Shown in pieces: positions 1 through 6,841 of a DNA stretch of 26,658 bases (position 1 is the first letter of the stretch; each line of letters starts with the position of its first letter). Below the pieces are notes generated by a model, which saw nothing but the letters and a program-made list of their open reading frames with translations, searched no databases and had not been told where the DNA came from. Position numbers and translations under genes: made by a program. The stretch comes from Candidatus Omnitrophota bacterium (GTDB taxonomy: Bacteria; Omnitrophota; Gorgyraeia; Zapsychrales; Fredricksoniimonadaceae): assembly GCA_023247575.1 (NCBI GenBank), contig JAHFGE010000010.1:1-26658 (forward strand), given 5' to 3'.

Positions 1-156
1 AAAGAAAATATTGAACTCACGAAAGAAAGAAAAGTGCCGGGTTGGCTGGAAGTTGATACGTCTAATTGTAAGGCTAAAGTTGTGCGTATGCCATTGCGTG
101 AAGATATTGCGTATACGGTCAATGAACAATTGATCGTGGAGCTGTATTCACGGTAA
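1..156 (+). CDS. rpsD: 30S ribosomal protein S4, C-terminal end (partial)
   Basis: The window opens inside a reading frame that closes with TAA at 154-156. The 51 visible residues include KVPGWLEVD, then PLREDIAYTVNEQLIVELYS and a final R, which is the characteristic C-terminus of bacterial S4, the primary 16S rRNA-binding protein of the 30S subunit. The start lies upstream of the window. Position directly before rpoA and rplQ is the usual end of the alpha operon (rpsM-rpsK-rpsD-rpoA-rplQ), which supports the call. In many bacteria S4 represses this operon translationally; nothing visible here tests that. Confidence 0.93.
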   Translation, partial: KENIELTKERKVPGWLEVDTSNCKAKVVRMPLREDIAYTVNEQLIVELYSR

Positions 157-159
157 TGG

Positions 160-204
160 TTCGACTCGTTCACTCGCTCACCACTGAGCGAGAAGCGAGT
201 CGAA
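160..204. repeat. Nested inverted repeat between rpsD and rpoA
   Basis: TTCGACTCG (160-168) pairs with CGAGTCGAA (196-204), and inside it CTCGCTCA (173-180) pairs with TGAGCGAG (185-192). The result is a long two-part hairpin in the 86-bp gap. A T6 run begins only at 213, so it is a poor match to an intrinsic terminator. The 3' half (TGAGCGAG, a short spacer, GCGAGTCGAAGG) recurs after pfkA near 16488-16515, suggesting a dispersed repeat family rather than a gene-specific signal. Confidence 0.7.
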
Positions 205-242
205 GGGTCAAGATTTTTTAAACATAAACGGAGGATAATAAC

Positions 243-1244
243 ATGGGTGTAAAATGGCGTGATTTTCAAATGCCTAAACGTCTAGATTGTGATGAGGCTA
301 GCTATACCAATACGTATGGTCGATTCGTGGCTGAGCCTTTTGAACGCGGTTATGGAGTCACTTTAGGTAATTCATTACGTCGCATCCTTTTGTCCTCTAT
401 CGAAGGTTCTGCCGTGACTTCCATCCGTATGGAAGGAGTCTCACATGAATTTTCCACCATGCCCGGTGTTCTAGAAGCAGTGACAGAGATTGTTTTAAAT
501 ATCAAAGGTCTCATTCTACGTTCCCATTCTAAAACTCCGAAGTCTGTTTATATTAAAGCTAACAAAAAAGGGGAGATTAAGGCCAAAGACATTATTTTTG
601 ATGAAATGATTGAAATCCTTAATCCCGATCATCACTTGGCGACATTGACTCAAGACATTCCTTTTAATATGGAGATGGAAGTTTCTCGTGGTCGCGGTTA
701 TGTTCCTGCCGACCAGAATAAAAAAGAAGGCGCACCGATAGGTACGATCGCGGTTGATGCGATTTTTACTCCTATGGTTAAGGTGAACTTTACGGTTGAG
801 AATACCCGTGTCGGTCAACGCACGGATTATGACCGTTTAATTATGGAAATTCATACTAACGGAGCCATCAATCCTAAAGAAGCCCTTTTATACGGGGCTA
901 ATATTTTACAACGTCATTTGGATGTGTTTGTCGCTTACGGCCAATTACCCGAAGAAGAGGTCGAGGAAGAGGAGGTTTCCGCTGAGGAGGAAGCGCTGTA
1001 TGCTAAACTACGTTTACCGATTTCTGAATTGGAACTTTCCGTTCGTTCTTCCAATTGCCTCAAAGATGCCAATATTAAGACCATTGGTGATTTAGTGAAG
1101 CGTCAGGAATCCGAACTTTTGGAGTTCCGTAATTTTGGTAAGAAATCACTAACAGAAATTCAAGACATCCTTAAAGCTATGGGCCTTTCCTTAGGGATGA
1201 AAGTTGATTCCAAAAGATTGAAAGCTAAAACTGCGCAGCAGTAA
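243..1244 (+). CDS. rpoA: DNA-directed RNA polymerase subunit alpha
   Basis: The alpha subunit nucleates assembly of RNA polymerase through its N-terminal domain and contacts UP elements and activators through its C-terminal domain. The 333-aa length is normal. Residues 1-235 carry the NTD, including a GVTLGNSLRRILLSS stretch of the dimer interface. A very acidic linker follows (about 236-250). The CTD (about 255-320) keeps VRSSNCL, with R268 and the N and C of the DNA-binding determinant, and GKKSLTEI of the helix-hairpin-helix. The ATG is preceded by CGGAGG at 229-234 with good spacing. rpsD lies upstream and rplQ downstream. Confidence 0.98.
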   Translation: MGVKWRDFQMPKRLDCDEASYTNTYGRFVAEPFERGYGVTLGNSLRRILLSSIEGSAVTSIRMEGVSHEFSTMPGVLEAVTEIVLNIKGLILRSHSKTPKSVYIKANKKGEIKAKDIIFDEMIEILNPDHHLATLTQDIPFNMEMEVSRGRGYVPADQNKKEGAPIGTIAVDAIFTPMVKVNFTVENTRVGQRTDYDRLIMEIHTNGAINPKEALLYGANILQRHLDVFVAYGQLPEEEVEEEEVSAEEEALYAKLRLPISELELSVRSSNCLKDANIKTIGDLVKRQESELLEFRNFGKKSLTEIQDILKAMGLSLGMKVDSKRLKAKTAQQ

Positions 1245-1270
1245 TTAAGATTGGGGATTTGCGAGGTTTT

Positions 1271-1828
1271 ATGAGACACAAAATTGCAGGAAATCGTTTA
1301 AGCCGTAACCGTAGTTTACGTAAAGCCACCTTGCGTGATTTGGCCAAGGCCACTCTGATTGACCAGCGTATTTGCACGACGCATGCCAAAGCCAAGGAGG
1401 CTAGAAAGCTGGTTGAGAAACTTATTACTTTGGGCAAAAAAGATACGCTCGTTGCTCGTCGTCGAGCTTTTGCCATTCTTTGTTATCATTCTTTGGTCTC
1501 ATCACTTTTTAAGGAAACAGCTCCCCGTTTTAAGAAGAGGTTAGGTGGTTATACCCGTATTATCCCTTTTAGTAAGCGTATGGGTGATAATGCCGAAATG
1601 GTTTTCTTGGAATTAACGGAAAAAGACCGTGCCATCATCAGTGGTCAAAGATTAAAAAAGCACACTGCTAAGGTTGAGGATGTTCGAGGGCCTGTGGGGG
1701 AAAGCGTATCTCCTCTAGGGGCGACGACAGTGGGGTCTTCCAAAGCAGATATTAAGACCACCACTAAAGCGGCACCTAAACCGACTGGCATCAGAAAATT
1801 ATTTCAACGTAAAACTGGCAGCGAATAA
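1271..1828 (+). CDS. rplQ: 50S ribosomal protein L17 with C-terminal extension
   Basis: The N-terminus MRHKIAGNRLSRNRSLRKAT is the L17 signature, and the core runs to about residue 120 (RIIPFSKRMGDNAEMVFLEL). L17 lines the 50S subunit near the exit tunnel. I chose the ATG at 1271, which has GCGAGG at 1261-1266 before it, over an in-frame TTG at 1259. The protein is 185 aa against roughly 120 for many bacterial L17s. The extra ~60 residues (KVEDVRGPVG onwards) are low-complexity, rich in T, K, A and P, and end in a basic stretch. Extended L17 tails occur in several phyla; the role of this one is unknown. Confidence 0.95.
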   Translation: MRHKIAGNRLSRNRSLRKATLRDLAKATLIDQRICTTHAKAKEARKLVEKLITLGKKDTLVARRRAFAILCYHSLVSSLFKETAPRFKKRLGGYTRIIPFSKRMGDNAEMVFLELTEKDRAIISGQRLKKHTAKVEDVRGPVGESVSPLGATTVGSSKADIKTTTKAAPKPTGIRKLFQRKTGSE

Positions 1829-1833
1829 ACCTT

Positions 1834-2994
1834 ATGCTCAAAGTCAATCGTCGCATTAAAGACCTGGTTGGCTCAAGCACTTTGGCCATTACCGCCCGTG
1901 TCAAAGAGTTGCAGGCACAAGGGCATGATGTGGTCAATTTTGCTGCTGGCGAACCAGATTTTGACACCCCAGATTTTATTAAGCAAGCCGCTATCAAATC
2001 CATTCAAAACGGTTTTACCAAATACACCCCCTCTATTGGCATCCAAGAATTAAGGGAAGCGATCGCCTCTAAATTTCAAAAAGATAATGGCCTCGTGTAT
2101 AAGCCCAACCAAATCGTGGTCTCCTGCGGGGCCAAACATTCTTTATTTAATGGTATACAGGTGTTAGTGGATGACGGCGATGAAGTCATTTTTCAAGCTC
2201 CTTACTGGGTTAGCTACCCGGAAATGGTTAAAGCGGCCGGTGGCAGGCCAGTGATTGTTCAGACCGACGTCTCCACTGGTTTTAAAATCACCACAAGCTT
2301 ATTGAAAAAACACATCACTCCTAAAACAAAAGTTTTGATTATTAACTCTCCCTCGAACCCGACGGGGGTCATGTACACACCAGAAGAACTGTCTGGGCTG
2401 GCGGACATTTGTGTGGCGCACAAAATTTATGTCATTAGTGATGAAATTTACGAAAAATTAGTTTATGATAATATCGGATTTTGTTCGATAGCCTCATTAG
2501 GCAAAGAGATCTTTGACTTAACAATTACGGTTAACGGTGTTTCCAAGGCCTATGCCATGACCGGTTGGCGTATTGGTTATGCCGCAGGTCCTATGGAAAT
2601 CATGGAATACATTAAGAAATACCAAGATCATTCCACATCGAACCCGACCTCTATTAGCCAGGCCGCATCCGTGGCAGCCCTTTCGGCCTCACATGAAACC
2701 ATTGAGGCGATGCGTAACGTCTTCAAAAGTCGTCGGGATTTAATTTTGCAATACCTTGATCAGATTCCTCATATTCATTATATCCGACCGCAGGGAGCCT
2801 TTTATGTGTTCTGCGATGTCTCCCAAATTGGCGATGGAACAGTGGTGGCCAAGCGAATGTTGGATGACATCAAAGTGGCTGTCATTCCCGGTGACGGATT
2901 TGGGATGCCGTCCTACATCCGTTTGAGTTTTGCCACTTCTGAGGCAAAAATCAAAGAGGGCATCAGCCGTATCACCAAGTGGATGAAAAATTAA
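1834..2994 (+). CDS. Class I/II PLP-dependent aminotransferase (aspartate aminotransferase type)
   Basis: Fold-type I aminotransferase of 386 aa, the length of the Thermus/Bacillus-type (I-gamma) aspartate aminotransferases. These transfer amino groups between aspartate or a related amino acid and 2-oxoglutarate. Visible motifs are FAAGEPDFDTP near the N-terminus, NSPSNPTG (171-178), SDEIYEKL with D203 and Y206, the Schiff-base lysine K238 in VSKAYAMTGWRIGY, R246, and R363 in YIRLSFATS as the substrate-carboxylate arginine. Prephenate or another acceptor cannot be excluded by eye. The start lies 5 bp after rplQ with no clear Shine-Dalgarno, and pilT follows with no gap, so it probably reads through from the ribosomal operon. 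Confidence 0.9.
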   Translation: MLKVNRRIKDLVGSSTLAITARVKELQAQGHDVVNFAAGEPDFDTPDFIKQAAIKSIQNGFTKYTPSIGIQELREAIASKFQKDNGLVYKPNQIVVSCGAKHSLFNGIQVLVDDGDEVIFQAPYWVSYPEMVKAAGGRPVIVQTDVSTGFKITTSLLKKHITPKTKVLIINSPSNPTGVMYTPEELSGLADICVAHKIYVISDEIYEKLVYDNIGFCSIASLGKEIFDLTITVNGVSKAYAMTGWRIGYAAGPMEIMEYIKKYQDHSTSNPTSISQAASVAALSASHETIEAMRNVFKSRRDLILQYLDQIPHIHYIRPQGAFYVFCDVSQIGDGTVVAKRMLDDIKVAVIPGDGFGMPSYIRLSFATSEAKIKEGISRITKWMKN

Positions 2995-4065
2995 ATGGAA
3001 AAAAATACTCCTCTACGAGAGCTTCTTCTTTTGACCATTCAAAAAAGCGCTTCCGACTTGCATTTGACAGAAAATACTCCACCTGTTTTGCGTATCGACG
3101 GACGATTGATTAAGACTGACCGTGAACCTCTCTCACGTGAAAAATTGCAAGAAATCATTTTTGAAGGATTATCTCCTAACCAACGTCAACAATTTGAAGA
3201 TACCAAAGAGTTAGATTATTCTTTGGCTATGACCGGCTTAGACCGGTTTCGGGTGAATGTGCATATGCAGCGCGGCAGCGTAGAGGCTGCTTTGCGTCGG
3301 GTGGCATTACTTGTCCCCACCATGGAAGAATTGCAGCTGCCGCCCATCATCGGCGATTTTGCTCGCAAACAAAGCGGTTTAGTCTTGATTACGGGGGCGA
3401 CCGGTACAGGTAAAAGTACGACCATGGCGGCCATGATCAATTTAATTAATCAAGAGCGCGAGTGTGTCATTGTTTGTATTGAAGATCCTATCGAATATGT
3501 GCATTCCAATAAGAAGTCCATTATCAAACAGAGGGAAGTTTATCGTGATACCAATTCGTTTGCGGAAGCTTTACGACGATGTTTACGTCAAGATCCAGAT
3601 GTCATTGTTGTAGGAGAAATGCGTGATTTAGAAACAATTTCTACTGCTCTGACTGCCGCAGAAACGGGCCACCTTGTGCTGGCGACCCTGCATACACCGG
3701 ATGCCCCCCAAACCATTGAACGTATTATCGACGTATTCCCACCTTATCAACAGCACCAAGTACGTTTGCAGTTGGCTACAGCTTTAGAAGGAGTCGTCTC
3801 CCAGCAACTGGTGCCACGGTCTTCTGGTCGGGGACGAATTATGGTTCCGGAAATCATGACGGCTACTTCAGGTGTACGCAACATGATTCGTGAGCAACAA
3901 GTGGAACAACTGCGTACGGCCATTCAGACCGGAGCTCAATACGGCATGAAAACGATGGATAAATCCCTTAAAGAGCTTTATGAAAAGGGAACCATTACTT
4001 ATGAAACGGCTATCACCTATGCGCATAATATTGATGAATTAAAAAGTTTATTAGGGAAGAAATAA
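2995..4065 (+). CDS. pilT: PilT-type twitching motility ATPase
   Basis: A hexameric secretion-superfamily ATPase that powers type IV pilus retraction at the inner-membrane base. The 356 aa fit PilT (about 345) and not PilB (about 560). The N-terminal PAS-like domain contains SASDLHLTENTPPVLRIDG. The Walker A is GATGTGKS at 134-141, the Asp box CIEDPIEYVH at 161-170, the Walker B region PDVIVVGEMR with E208, and the His box GHLVLATLHTPDA. SGVRNMIRE corresponds to the AIRNLIRE region typical of PilT. The ATG abuts the preceding stop codon, implying coupling. No other pilus genes are in the window, so pilins and PilB must be elsewhere. Confidence 0.94.
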   Translation: MEKNTPLRELLLLTIQKSASDLHLTENTPPVLRIDGRLIKTDREPLSREKLQEIIFEGLSPNQRQQFEDTKELDYSLAMTGLDRFRVNVHMQRGSVEAALRRVALLVPTMEELQLPPIIGDFARKQSGLVLITGATGTGKSTTMAAMINLINQERECVIVCIEDPIEYVHSNKKSIIKQREVYRDTNSFAEALRRCLRQDPDVIVVGEMRDLETISTALTAAETGHLVLATLHTPDAPQTIERIIDVFPPYQQHQVRLQLATALEGVVSQQLVPRSSGRGRIMVPEIMTATSGVRNMIREQQVEQLRTAIQTGAQYGMKTMDKSLKELYEKGTITYETAITYAHNIDELKSLLGKK

Positions 4066-4069
4066 GGTT

Positions 4070-5149
4070 ATGAGTCATAGAGTAACGTTGTTGCCTGGAG
4101 ATGGTATCGGCCCGGAAGTCACGGCAGCAATGAAGATGTGTGTGGAGGCGGCCGGTGTTAAAATAGATTGGGAAGTTTGTGAGGCCGGCGAAACCTCCAT
4201 TGCCAAATATGGCAAACCGTTAACCAATGAGGTATTAGACTCCATTCGTCGTAATAAAACCGCAATCAAAGGCCCCATCACCACTCCTGTAGGAAAAGGA
4301 TTTCGTTCGGTCAATGTCCAACTGCGTCAATCTTTAGATCTTTTTGCTTGTGTGCGACCCTGCCTCTATTATGAAGGAACCAAAACCCCTATTAAAAATG
4401 TCAATTTAATGATTTTCCGTGAGAATACGGAAGACCTTTATGCTGGAATCGAATTTGATTTAAACACTCCGGAAGTAACGAGACTTCGCACCCTCATCAA
4501 TGAAATGTCACTTAAGAAAATCAAGGAAGACTCGGCCATTTCCATTAAACCGATTTCTGTCAGCGCTTCTAAGCGCATCGTAAAATTTGCTTTTGAATGG
4601 GCCGTTCACATGGGGCGTAAAAAAGTTACCGCTGTCCATAAAGCCAATATCATGAAATTTTCTGACGGACTTTTTTTACGTTGTGCTCAGGAAGTGGCTC
4701 AAGCATACGCCGACAAAGTCGAATTCAGTGATTGCATTGTGGACAACATGTGTATGCAGCTGGTCCAGCACACGCATTTGTACGATTGCTTAGTCTTACC
4801 TAACCTTTATGGTGATATTGTTTCGGATTTGTGTGCCGGTTTGATTGGGGGTCTTGGGATTGCTCCCGGGGCCAATTACGGAGATGACATCGCGCTTTTC
4901 GAGCCGGTGCATGGATCAGCCCCTAAATACGCGGGGAAAAATAAGGTCAATCCCACGGCCACCATCCTTTCCGCCGTATGGATGCTGCATCATCTTAAGG
5001 AAGAAGCAGCCGCTACTCGTTTGGATAACGCTGTTAGAGCCGTGCTGAAAGAAGGCAAAGACGTTACTTATGATCTGAAAGCTGATCGTAATGATCCCAG
5101 CGCGGTCGGCACCATGCAAATGGCTGAGGCCATTTGCAAGAAGATGTAG
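4070..5149 (+). CDS. Isocitrate dehydrogenase (isocitrate/isopropylmalate dehydrogenase family)
   Basis: Oxidative decarboxylation of isocitrate to 2-oxoglutarate. LPGDGIGPEV starts the fold. The substrate loop reads FRSVNVQLRQSLDLFACVRP, with S80, N82 and R86 matching isocitrate dehydrogenases rather than isopropylmalate dehydrogenases. FRENTEDLYAG contains R117 and Y124, and the metal aspartates lie in NLYGDIVSD (D249, D253). The 359-aa length is that of the short, usually NAD-linked class. However, the coenzyme loop is HGSAPKYAGKNKVNP, with K286-Y287 where NADP enzymes such as E. coli Icd have Lys-Tyr. It lies 4 bp after pilT and is the last intact gene of the first block. Homoisocitrate dehydrogenase is a less likely alternative. 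Confidence 0.88.
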   Translation: MSHRVTLLPGDGIGPEVTAAMKMCVEAAGVKIDWEVCEAGETSIAKYGKPLTNEVLDSIRRNKTAIKGPITTPVGKGFRSVNVQLRQSLDLFACVRPCLYYEGTKTPIKNVNLMIFRENTEDLYAGIEFDLNTPEVTRLRTLINEMSLKKIKEDSAISIKPISVSASKRIVKFAFEWAVHMGRKKVTAVHKANIMKFSDGLFLRCAQEVAQAYADKVEFSDCIVDNMCMQLVQHTHLYDCLVLPNLYGDIVSDLCAGLIGGLGIAPGANYGDDIALFEPVHGSAPKYAGKNKVNPTATILSAVWMLHHLKEEAAATRLDNAVRAVLKEGKDVTYDLKADRNDPSAVGTMQMAEAICKKM

Positions 5150-5165
5150 GATCGAATTTGATCTT

Positions 5166-5183
5166 CCCCCGAAAAAGTGGACA
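5166..5183. mobile_element. Possible insertion-sequence terminal scar
   Basis: The string CCCCCGAAAAAGTGGACA, ending in CA, resembles the terminal inverted repeats of several IS3-related elements as I remember them. It lies between the isocitrate dehydrogenase stop and the broken cupin. No transposase coding sequence or matching partner end is present in the window, so this is at most a solo end left by an imprecise loss. Chance similarity is possible. Confidence 0.3.
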
Positions 5184-5196
5184 CAACGAAGAGCCG

Positions 5197-5426
5197 GTGT
5201 CAGTTTTAAAGCTAGCCGCAAAGAATCATATTAAGGAGCCTTCCACTTTTGACTGGCACTATGACGAACAAGAGGTGTGTTATTTTCTGGAAGGCGAGGT
5301 TACGGTTAAGACGTCTCATGAGACGGTTTCTTTTGGCAAGGGCGATTTGGTGACATTCCCCAAGGTTTAAGCTGCACCTGGCAGGTCAAGAAAGCAGTCA
5401 GGAAGCATTATAAATTTGGTTCGTAA
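5197..5426 (+). pseudogene. Frameshifted small cupin (DUF861, TM1112-like)
   Basis: From a possible GTG at 5197 the frame reads STFDWHYDEQEVCYFLEGEV and then GDLVTFPKV before TAA at 5368-5370. Those residues match single-domain DUF861 cupins of about 90 aa. Immediately downstream, in another frame, the family's C-terminus continues as SCTWQVKKAVRKHYKFGS and stops at 5424-5426. Adding one G in the AAGGTTTA run at about 5361-5367 would give FPKGLSCTW, the normal family reading. So one base is missing, either a true disabling deletion or an assembly error. The start is uncertain: an in-frame ATG at 5134 lies inside the preceding gene, and its extra residues do not look like the family. Function of the ancestor unknown. 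Confidence 0.75.
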
Positions 5427-5430
5427 ACGC

Positions 5431-5462
5431 TATACACCGATTCCCCCAATCGGGATTGTATA
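5431..5462. repeat. Hairpin just after the broken cupin
   Basis: TATACA (5431-5436) pairs with TGTATA (5457-5462), and inside it CCGATT pairs with AATCGG around a C-rich loop, with a three-base bulge. It may once have ended the cupin transcript, but no T-run follows, so I do not call it a terminator. Confidence 0.5.
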
Positions 5463-5470
5463 ATAGGAGA

Positions 5471-5745
5471 TTTTAGGCAGAATTTGGCATAAGAAGTAGG
5501 GGTTGTCCAGCCAGTTTTCGGACTGTCCTGGACTGTCCAGGAACTGGCGAATTTATGTGTGGACAGTCCAGATTCATGTGTGGACAATCCTTCTGGCGCA
5601 TGATCTTTTTAGGCAAGGATAGGCATTGGAATTGGAGATTGTCCAGCTAGTTTTCGGACTGTCCTGGACTGTCCACCTCGTGCCGAGTACCTCTAGCAAA
5701 GCACTCGGTGCGAGGCAGAAGGGCCATTGTTTTATGCGTGGACAA
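5471..5745. repeat. TGTCCA/TGGACA repeat cluster in a gene-free stretch
   Basis: The ~396 bp between 5427 and 5822 hold no gene that I can support. A segment of about 69 bp occurs twice, at 5471-5539 and about 5607-5674. Both copies share an identical core, AGTTTTCGGACTGTCCTGGA, followed by CTGTCCA. In copy 1, TTGTCCA (5503-5509) pairs with inverted TGGACA copies at 5560-5565 and 5581-5586. In copy 2, the inverted partner TGGACA lies at 5739-5744. Copy 2 is followed at 5674 by the 45-bp hairpin element described separately. The arrangement looks like degraded short inverted-repeat elements with one inserted next to or into another. Confidence 0.7.
5674..5718. repeat. 45-bp hairpin element, copy 1
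   Basis: CCTCGTGCCGAG (5676-5687) faces CTCGGTGCGAGG (5704-5715) across a loop containing CCTCTAGCAAAG. The two arms pair along all 12 positions on the + strand as RNA if the two central G-U pairs are allowed. The same 45 bases recur at 21133-21177 with a single difference (GTAC here, GCAC there). It sits at the end of the second TGTCCA repeat in a gene-free region. Confidence 0.85.
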
Positions 5746-5822
5746 GCCCAAATGGTATTTATCCCCAAACAGGTTTTTTATGCCTTAAACAGCCAGCGGT
5801 AAGCTGACAGAATCGGAGTCCT

Positions 5823-6506
5823 GTGGAAATTATTGCTGAAGATTGGGGTCTGGTTGATTACACAGAAGCCTACCAACGCCAGAGAGTGGTGGTCAATGAC
5901 GTCATTGCCACAGGCCGCGGCCGCCTGATTTTTTGCGAACATCCACCTATTGTTACCCTGGGCCGCTTGTTTAAAGAGGGGAGTTTACTTTTTACTCAAG
6001 AACAGATTAAGCAAAGAGGCGCGGCCATCGAAACGGTGGACCGGGGAGGGGATGCCACTTTACACGCGCCTGGACAATTGGTGGTATACGTTATTCTGAA
6101 TTTGAATCTTTATGGACGCAATTTAAAATCGTATCTTGAGAAACTTCAGCAAGCGGCGGTTGATTTATTGAAGGATTTTGGTATATTGGCAGTAGGTATC
6201 CCCGGACAACGTGGTGTTTTTGTCCCTCGCCCCAGCTTTCATAGCTCAAAGGGATCGCGATCTTCGATGGGATATGATAAAATTGTTTCTATTGGCATAG
6301 GCGTGCGTAAATGGGTGAGTTACCATGGGGTGGGAATCAATGTCAATCCAGATCTTTCTTTATTCTCATTCATTAAACCCTGCGGGTTGGATGTGCAAAT
6401 GACTTCCATGGCTCAATTATTAGGACATCCTTTATCCATGGGCGAAGTCAAACATAAATGGATAGAATTTTTTAGTAAGATTTTTAAGGTCAATATTTTA
6501 CAATGA
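5823..6506 (+). CDS. lipB: Octanoyl-[ACP]:protein N-octanoyltransferase
   Basis: LipB moves octanoate from acyl carrier protein to a lipoyl-domain lysine, the first step of endogenous lipoate synthesis. The protein has 227 aa. Motifs are EHPPIVTLGR, the signature RGGDATLHAPGQLVVY, KIVSIGIGVRKWVSYHG with the catalytic lysine, and FIKPCGLD with the catalytic cysteine. A stretch of about 17 residues (FVPRPSFHSSKGSRSSMGYD) between GVFV and the lysine motif is longer than usual there. The start is GTG, preceded by a TCGGAG at about 5812-5817. Its next neighbour is a lipoyl-domain protein, a plausible substrate. LipA is not in the window. Confidence 0.93.
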   Translation: MEIIAEDWGLVDYTEAYQRQRVVVNDVIATGRGRLIFCEHPPIVTLGRLFKEGSLLFTQEQIKQRGAAIETVDRGGDATLHAPGQLVVYVILNLNLYGRNLKSYLEKLQQAAVDLLKDFGILAVGIPGQRGVFVPRPSFHSSKGSRSSMGYDKIVSIGIGVRKWVSYHGVGINVNPDLSLFSFIKPCGLDVQMTSMAQLLGHPLSMGEVKHKWIEFFSKIFKVNILQ

Positions 6507-6511
6507 ACTTG

Positions 6512-6589
6512 TGTCATGCCCGAATGTTTTAATCGGGCATCTAGGGCTTGCAAGTTCTAGGTTCCCGACAAAAACATTCGGGAACGACA
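6512..6589. repeat. Inverted-terminal-repeat element, copy 1 (about 78 bp)
   Basis: The element runs from TGTCATGCCCGAATGTTTT to AAAACATTCGGGAACGACA, which are imperfect inverted repeats. Each half is itself a hairpin (GCCCGA with TCGGGC; TTCCCGA with TCGGGAA), and CTAG occurs in the middle. A related 71-bp copy lies at 12969-13039 before accC. The double-hairpin layout resembles REPIN-like pairs of REP sequences or a very small MITE. It fills most of the gap between lipB and the lipoyl-domain gene. Confidence 0.8.
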
Positions 6590-6610
6590 AGGTTTCTAGG
6601 ATAATTCGCA

Positions 6611-6841
6611 ATGGATATTATTCTTCCTGAATTGGGTGAAGGTATTAGCAAAGCCACGGTTGTCTGCTGGCATGCGAAAGTGGGTGATATGGTCCACCTC
6701 GAGGACGAAATCTGTGAGGTGACCACCGATAAAGCCACTTTCAATGTTGAAGCTCCTGCCAACGGTCGATTGAAATCCATGATCATCCCGCTAGGTCAAG
6801 AGGTCATGGTAGGTGGCCTGCTGGGAACTATTGAAGAATGA
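6611..6841 (+). CDS. Free-standing lipoyl-domain protein (E2-type)
   Basis: The 76 residues form one biotinyl/lipoyl-attachment domain and nothing else. It starts MDIILPELGEGI, as in the first lipoyl domain of 2-oxoacid dehydrogenase E2 subunits, carries the modification motif TTDKATF with K41, and ends at the natural domain edge (VGGLLGTIEE). The linker, E1/E3-binding and catalytic parts of an E2 are absent, and no E1 or E3 gene is nearby. Its TGA overlaps the next ATG (ATGA, 6838-6841), so it is in an active reading context and not obviously a truncated remnant. Adjacency to lipB suggests it is lipoylated. Its partner enzyme is unknown. Confidence 0.88.
   Translation: MDIILPELGEGISKATVVCWHAKVGDMVHLEDEICEVTTDKATFNVEAPANGRLKSMIIPLGQEVMVGGLLGTIEE

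Noticed and set aside
205..222. Intrinsic terminator between rpsD and rpoA
   Set aside because: The T-run starts 8 bases after the hairpin ends, too far for a typical terminator, and the genes normally share a transcript.
516..818. Minus-strand 100-codon frame within rpoA
   Set aside because: Shadow of a clearly conserved gene on the other strand.
5471..5745. CRISPR-like direct repeats
   Set aside because: Only two copies, spacing of about 135 bp, internal inverted structure and no cas genes.
5574..5768. Minus-strand 64-codon frame in the gene-free stretch
   Set aside because: It is composed of repeat sequence, including the 45-bp hairpin, and lacks recognisable features.
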